A DNA stretch of 43,446 nt from Bradyrhizobium liaoningense (GTDB lineage Bacteria; Pseudomonadota; Alphaproteobacteria; Rhizobiales; Xanthobacteraceae). Numbering within the stretch: position 1 is the first letter of the stretch; each line of letters opens with the position of its first letter. A program made the translations under genes and the position numbers. Below the pieces are notes generated by a model, which did not search any database, was not told where the DNA came from, and saw only the letters and a program-made list of their open reading frames with translations. The stretch is taken from NCBI RefSeq assembly GCF_018130955.1, contig NZ_JAFCJM010000059.1, positions 1-43,446 of the forward strand. The letters are read 5' to 3'. Below are positions 39,969 through 43,446 of this stretch, piece after piece.

Positions 39969-41167
39969 AATCCGAGCAGCCTCCTCAGCCGTCCCTTCGG
40001 CTCGACGCCGAGCCCCGTGATCTCCCGTACGATCGGGGCGAGGTGACGTCGCAGTCCTGACACGTGCTTCAGCGCTGGAATTCCGAGATTGACCGCCTGG
40101 GTCATCCCCTTGCCGAGATCGGGTACCACCATGTCTGGTTCTGCGCCCAATGCCTTGACAACCGCGGCCCTGGGAAGGCCGCCGGGGCGATTGGCACGGT
40201 TGAGCAGTGTAAAGACCCGATCCTTGCCGGCGATGTTGGTGACAGCAGTGCGCACTGCATGGGCATTGCGAAGTCCGGTCACCTCGGCTTCCAGCAGAAC
40301 CAGCACGTGACGAGAAAGAGTGATCACCGGATGGATGGATGGCGGAAACGGTACCGGTACATCGACAACGATGTAGTTGAACCGCTGACGCAATAGACCC
40401 AGCACGTGCCTCACGCCCGCTTCGGTGATGTCGAGCTGCGCATCCAGTTCCTCATCGGCAGAAATCAGGCAAACCCGCTCGTTGACCTCAATTGCCGCGC
40501 GCTCAAGGAATAACGTGTCCGCCCGCATCGGGTTCTCCAGTGCGATGCGTAGCCCCGGTCCAGGCTGAACACCCAACATGACAGCTGTTTCGCCGCCTTG
40601 CAGATGAAGGTCGAGCAGCGCGACCTTGGCCTTGGTGGTCTCGGCCAGCTGCAGTGCGAGATTGATGGCGATACTCGTTGCGCCGGCACCGCCCTGCGCA
40701 CCGCAGATCGAGACCACATGCCCGCCGCGGTCGGTCGGCCCCGGCGCCACATCGCCAAGCAGCTTCGGGCGCAGCTGATCCAGCACCATGTCCCGCGTGA
40801 TCGGCCTCGGCAGGTACTCGGTCAAGCCGAGTTCCATAAGCGCGCGGTAGAAGGTGATCTCCCTGCTCTCACCGATCAGAGCCACCCGCACATCGGGGGG
40901 GCAGAGGCCGGCCAGCCTTTCCAGTTCGGTGAAGGGATCATCGATTCCACTGATGTCCGTCACCAACGCGAATAAGTCGGTGTCGGTCTCGAGCATCCGT
41001 ATGGCATTGCGGATCGTGCCGCGCTTGATCGATATGTTGCTGCCCTCGAGGCCCTTGCGCAGAGCCGCAGCACTGAGCTCGTCATTTACGAAACAGACGA
41101 TCCGGTTGCGCGCTACAACGGATGTCGTTTCTTCAGGCGAACTGACGACTGCAATGTTAACGCTCAT
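39965..41167 (-). CDS. cpaE: Pilus localisation ATPase CpaE/TadZ
   Basis: A 400-residue protein from ATG 41167 (MSVNIAVVSSPEE), which shares one base with the cpaB stop. An N-terminal receiver-like domain (about 22-140, with LVTDISGIDDP) lacks a standard phosphoacceptor arrangement; a MinD/ParA-type ATPase follows. Its Walker A reads CGAQGGAGATSIAINLA (about 152), so the usual KGGxGK lysines are replaced, as in many TadZ proteins. It places the pilus machine in the cell, usually at a pole. Confidence 0.93.
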   Translation of the reverse strand: MSVNIAVVSSPEETTSVVARNRIVCFVNDELSAAALRKGLEGSNISIKRGTIRNAIRMLETDTDLFALVTDISGIDDPFTELERLAGLCPPDVRVALIGESREITFYRALMELGLTEYLPRPITRDMVLDQLRPKLLGDVAPGPTDRGGHVVSICGAQGGAGATSIAINLALQLAETTKAKVALLDLHLQGGETAVMLGVQPGPGLRIALENPMRADTLFLERAAIEVNERVCLISADEELDAQLDITEAGVRHVLGLLRQRFNYIVVDVPVPFPPSIHPVITLSRHVLVLLEAEVTGLRNAHAVRTAVTNIAGKDRVFTLLNRANRPGGLPRAAVVKALGAEPDMVVPDLGKGMTQAVNLGIPALKHVSGLRRHLAPIVREITGLGVEPKGRLRRLLGL

Positions 41168-42123
41168 CAACGTTTCTCCAGCAACTTGCCTGCCTGAACC
41201 ACCATCGTAGTACCCCGGCGGGAAACTTCCGACCCATCGCAGTTGACCATCGAGTCCGCGCCGCCTGAGTCCTGTTTCCTGACCGAGTATTGCTTGACCT
41301 GACCACCAGCATGAACGACGATCGCCGCAGTCCGGCCGGCAATTGCATTCTGGCGCGCAATCTCCGGCGACACATCGCAACTGGACATGGCGCCAGTGTC
41401 CGCCGTATCCCACTGCTCGACTGCTGCCCGGACGGCCAGGGAGAGCGTTCCCATCTGCTTTGCGACCGTGATCTTCTTGACCTGGTCTGGCGCAAGCTCC
41501 AACGACACAGTTTGCGCTTGCTTGCCGACCACCGAGGTTATGGTTCGCCCGCCTTGCGCAATCTCCTGGTCAATCGCAATGACTCGAACATTTCCCAGAA
41601 CGGTTTCGCTCAGGGCCCGCCGCGCGGGATCAGCCTTCTCGAACACTTGGGTCAATAAGACATCAACGTAATCACCCGGCCTGATCAGCCCCGCGACGCC
41701 AGACTCCTCGTCCACTCTGATGCTGATTGCACGGCTATCCGGTGCCAGGACGCTGGCCAGGAAACCCCGATCTCGCGGCCGCAACACGTCCTGCAAGGTG
41801 ATCGGACTGCCAGCCTCGACGAACTTTCGAACCAGAGAGCCGGGAAGTCCGACCTTCGAGTCGGGCGTTTCAAGAATCGCCCCTGCTGGAAGACGTTCAG
41901 GCGGCACCGAGCGTACTGCGAAATCTTCTTCGCGGGCCAATGTACCTTTCGATAGCGGACGTGCCGCAACAAAATACCCGACAGTCGAAGGAGGCGCCGG
42001 CCCCCGCTCCGTGACCGTTACCGGAACCTGTTTCGGCAGGTTCATGTTGTAGGCAATCAGCCCGAGCGCAGTGGTTGCGAGCAACAGTACAAAGATGATT
42101 GAGAGACGCAACGCGGATGACAT
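41167..42123 (-). CDS. cpaB: Tad pilus assembly protein CpaB/RcpC
   Basis: A 318-residue periplasmic protein anchored by an N-terminal helix (about 7-26, IIFVLLLATTALGLIAY). The SAF domain follows (about 47-110, YFVAARPLSKGTLAREEDF), then the RcpC domain with ISIRVDEESGVAGLIRPGDY (about 133-152). The C-terminal part has two Cys (about 248 and 295) in a disulfide-capable spacing. It helps form the periplasmic gate near the secretin. It lies one base after cpaA and overlaps cpaE by one base. Confidence 0.93.
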   Translation of the reverse strand: MSSALRLSIIFVLLLATTALGLIAYNMNLPKQVPVTVTERGPAPPSTVGYFVAARPLSKGTLAREEDFAVRSVPPERLPAGAILETPDSKVGLPGSLVRKFVEAGSPITLQDVLRPRDRGFLASVLAPDSRAISIRVDEESGVAGLIRPGDYVDVLLTQVFEKADPARRALSETVLGNVRVIAIDQEIAQGGRTITSVVGKQAQTVSLELAPDQVKKITVAKQMGTLSLAVRAAVEQWDTADTGAMSSCDVSPEIARQNAIAGRTAAIVVHAGGQVKQYSVRKQDSGGADSMVNCDGSEVSRRGTTMVVQAGKLLEKR

Positions 42124-42124
42124 G

Positions 42125-42631
42125 TCAAAATCCTTTGCTCAAGATGGCCCAAATGCCACCGCACGCTATGGCCACGCCGAAAGGTAGGGGGGCGTGTCGC
42201 ACGTGGCGCCACCGCTCGATCGAGTAGACGCGGCGTGCGAGCGACGAGCCGCCTGGCGCTAGCTTCGGATATGGCAGGACGCGCATCATCAGATGCACCA
42301 GGGCAAGAACGCCGCCGGCCAACGACGTTATCGTCAACAATTGAATCACGCCTGTCAGCGACAAACCAATCGACAGAGCAACCAGCAACTTGACGTCGCC
42401 ACCGCCAATCCATCCGCGCTGATAGATCGCGAACAGCAGCAAGAACAGGATCGTCGTGGCAATCAGGGATTCGACAAGCTGCATCGGGCTAGCAAGTTGA
42501 CCAGCGATCCCGAGGAGCGCCAGCACCAGACAGATGTCATTTCGGATCAAGCGCGTCGCGACGTCGATCGTTGCGACATACAGCAACAACAGGATTGCCA
42601 GTATCGAGGCGATGTAAGAAACCCAGCCCAT
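42125..42631 (-). CDS. cpaA: Prepilin peptidase CpaA/TadV
   Basis: A 168-residue membrane aspartyl protease with about five helices. The two catalytic aspartates lie in ATIDVATRLIRN (D near 23) and in the family motif GGGDVKLL (about 76-83). It removes the leader from Flp and the TadE/TadG-like pseudopilins. It follows flp by about 100 bp, with a stable hairpin in between. Confidence 0.93.
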   Translation of the reverse strand: MGWVSYIASILAILLLLYVATIDVATRLIRNDICLVLALLGIAGQLASPMQLVESLIATTILFLLLFAIYQRGWIGGGDVKLLVALSIGLSLTGVIQLLTITSLAGGVLALVHLMMRVLPYPKLAPGGSSLARRVYSIERWRHVRHAPLPFGVAIACGGIWAILSKGF

Positions 42632-42688
42632 AGAAATGCATGCCTCAAAGAGGTGGAAGGCACACTAAAATGTAAGGAGCACATTCAA

Positions 42689-42716
42689 GAGGGAGACACG
42701 TTCCGATGTCCCCCTC
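42689..42716 (-). repeat. Stable hairpin between flp and cpaA
   Basis: GAGGGGGACA and TGTCTCCCTC (read on the minus strand) pair over ten bases with one G-U, around an 8-base loop TCGGAACG. No T run follows, so it is a weak terminator or an mRNA-stabilising element at the flp 3' end. Pilin must be made in large excess over machinery, which such a structure would serve. Confidence 0.55.
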
Positions 42717-42729
42717 TCAGATGGCAGTA

Positions 42730-42939
42730 TCAAACTGCCGCGGTGAAAGCGGTCGTAATAGCAGTGATCCCGCCCGTCAGCGCCGTCCCGATCGCACCAC
42801 CAGCTCCAACACCGAACACCGCCGACACTGCGCCAATGATACAAACCGCGACGATGATGTACTCGAACGACACCACACCATCCTGGTCGGCGCGCAAACG
42901 CTTCAACGCTTCCTTGGTCTGGATGTAATACTTCAACAT
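42730..42939 (-). CDS. flp: Flp family type IVb pilin
   Basis: A 69-residue prepilin from ATG 42939 (MLKYYIQTKEALKRLRADQD) with AAGAAGG about ten bases upstream. A basic leader ends at G21 of DQDG, and the processed form begins VVSFEY, with Glu at +5 and the next Tyr, as in Flp pilins. One hydrophobic helix (about 22-50) and an Ala/Thr-rich end (ITTAFTAAV) complete the mature pilin. The leader is cut by CpaA. It is the first gene of the pilus locus and its product is the main pilus subunit. Confidence 0.93.
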   Translation of the reverse strand: MLKYYIQTKEALKRLRADQDGVVSFEYIIVAVCIIGAVSAVFGVGAGGAIGTALTGGITAITTAFTAAV

Positions 42940-43209
42940 AGGAGATATCCCTTCTTTCAAGATGAATTTGCAGGCACCTCGGCAACTTCCAGCGGCTGCG
43001 GACGCGATGACCCGACCCGCCACGCCGTAAACTCTTAATTAAATATCAATCCTAGTCAATATTAAATGTATAATTGTTTTCAAATTAACCTTTCTATGTG
43101 TATTTAATTTTGATCCGGCAAGCCGAGAGCCCCCACAGACGGTAGAGAAATCTCCGTAAAACTACGGGGATAGCGGACTCCGAAACCACAGCAGAAACCG
43201 GGAAGGCTC
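42940..43209 (-). promoter_or_regulatory. flp upstream region, AT-rich
   Basis: About 270 bp ahead of the pilin gene, with a strongly AT-rich block at 43032-43115 (AATTAAATATCAATC, TTAAATGTATAATTG). It is the expected site of the main promoter of the pilus locus. The palindrome at 43152-43169 lies at its far end. No exact -35/-10 pair assigned. Confidence 0.5.
43152..43169. promoter_or_regulatory. Dyad CTCCGTAAAACTACGGGG upstream of flp
   Basis: CCGTA and TACGG are exact reverse complements around AAAC, extended by T-G and C-G pairs. It lies about 215 bp before the flp start. It could be the operator of a LuxR-type or other dimeric regulator, or a small RNA hairpin. No regulator gene in the window is an obvious partner. 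Confidence 0.45.
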
Positions 43210-43380
43210 ATGAGAATAAATAATCGACATTATTCTTCGAAGCCACCGACCCAGGCCCGCAGGGCTATCAAATTAAATCGGAAGCACTGGAAGCCTAGTC
43301 TAGAAGGCAGCCGGCCGGCACTGTATCAGGGCATCGTCGTCCATCCGTTCCGACGCGTGTTCAACCTAACAGGCTGCTGA
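43210..43380 (+). CDS. Possible 56-residue basic protein, doubtful
   Basis: An ATG frame preceded by GGGAAGG, coding for a very basic peptide (MRINNRHYSSKPPTQARRAI at the start, HPFRRVFNLTGC at the end). No family recognised. Its stop lies inside the sequence that looks like an insertion-sequence end, so the frame may be a gene truncated by insertion or chance. Confidence 0.22.
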   Translation: MRINNRHYSSKPPTQARRAIKLNRKHWKPSLEGSRPALYQGIVVHPFRRVFNLTGC

Positions 43381-43446
43381 AAAACTGTTCTCGACGGCAA
43401 TAATGACCTGTGATTCCGTGGAAGTGAAGGCACGGGGTGATTTGCA
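43370..43446. mobile_element. Possible insertion-sequence terminus at the right edge
   Basis: CAGGCTGCTGAAAAACTG (from 43370) resembles GGCTGCTGAAAAA-type ends seen on several IS5/IS1182-like elements, and the DNA to its right differs in style from the AT-rich pilus promoter side. No transposase sequence is in the window, and the other end would be outside it, so this is only a suggestion. Confidence 0.28.

Noticed and set aside
1..43446. CRISPR arrays, rRNA and tRNA genes
   Set aside because: No regularly spaced repeats and no rRNA or tRNA-like sequence were seen; a computed tRNA scan was not possible here.

Overview
The window looks like a chromosomal stretch of an alphaproteobacterium of the Hyphomicrobiales, most likely Bradyrhizobium or a close relative. 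The grounds are a GC-rich sequence with short AT-rich promoter islands, a Tad/Cpa type IVb pilus locus of rhizobial layout, H-NS proteins of the alphaproteobacterial TWSGRGK type, and a small CxxC protein of a kind I associate with Bradyrhizobium. The genus is inferred from gene style only. I saw no rRNA, tRNA or CRISPR array.

Region A (1-18104) is a surface-polysaccharide region. On the minus strand a dTDP-rhamnose operon rfbC-rfbB-rfbD-rfbA is followed by a very large repeat-containing protein (two DUF4082 modules, Ig-like spacers and an N,N-dimethylformamidase-beta-like module) that runs off the left edge. rfbB is broken by a large in-frame internal deletion. Divergently on the plus strand come a Wzc/GumC-type chain-length regulator with a tyrosine autokinase, a polytopic Wzy/ligase-like protein and an initiating polyprenyl-phosphate glycosylphosphotransferase. 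Two paralogous H-NS proteins flank an AT-rich stretch. Next, on the minus strand, is a three-gene cassette: an 81-residue helical protein, a PqqD-HprK-like fusion and a nucleotidyltransferase. This cassette is the most unusual system in the window.

Region B (18105-20219) holds small hypothetical genes and a Crp/Fnr-type regulator with a near-perfect 20-bp palindrome just upstream.

Region C (20220-30527) is a complete non-phosphorylative L-fucose catabolic island. IclR regulator and lldD are on the minus strand. Divergent from them is a plus-strand operon: SDR, lactonase, ABC transporter (ATPase, permease, binding protein), FAH-family hydrolase, L-fuconate dehydratase and a second SDR. Together they can import L-fucose, oxidise it through fuconolactone, fuconate, 2-keto-3-deoxyfuconate and the diketo acid to pyruvate plus L-lactate, and oxidise the lactate. 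A 13-bp direct repeat in the divergent promoter is a likely IclR operator.

Region D (30608-42939, minus strand) is a Tad pilus locus: flp, cpaA, cpaB, cpaE, cpaF/tadA, tadB, tadC, an ICMT-family methyltransferase, tadE-like, tadG-like, a second tadE-like gene, then after a 487-bp gap cpaC, a small lipoprotein and tadD. Most junctions are ATGA or shorter overlaps. The right edge (42940-43446) holds the flp promoter region, a palindrome and a short sequence resembling the end of an insertion sequence.
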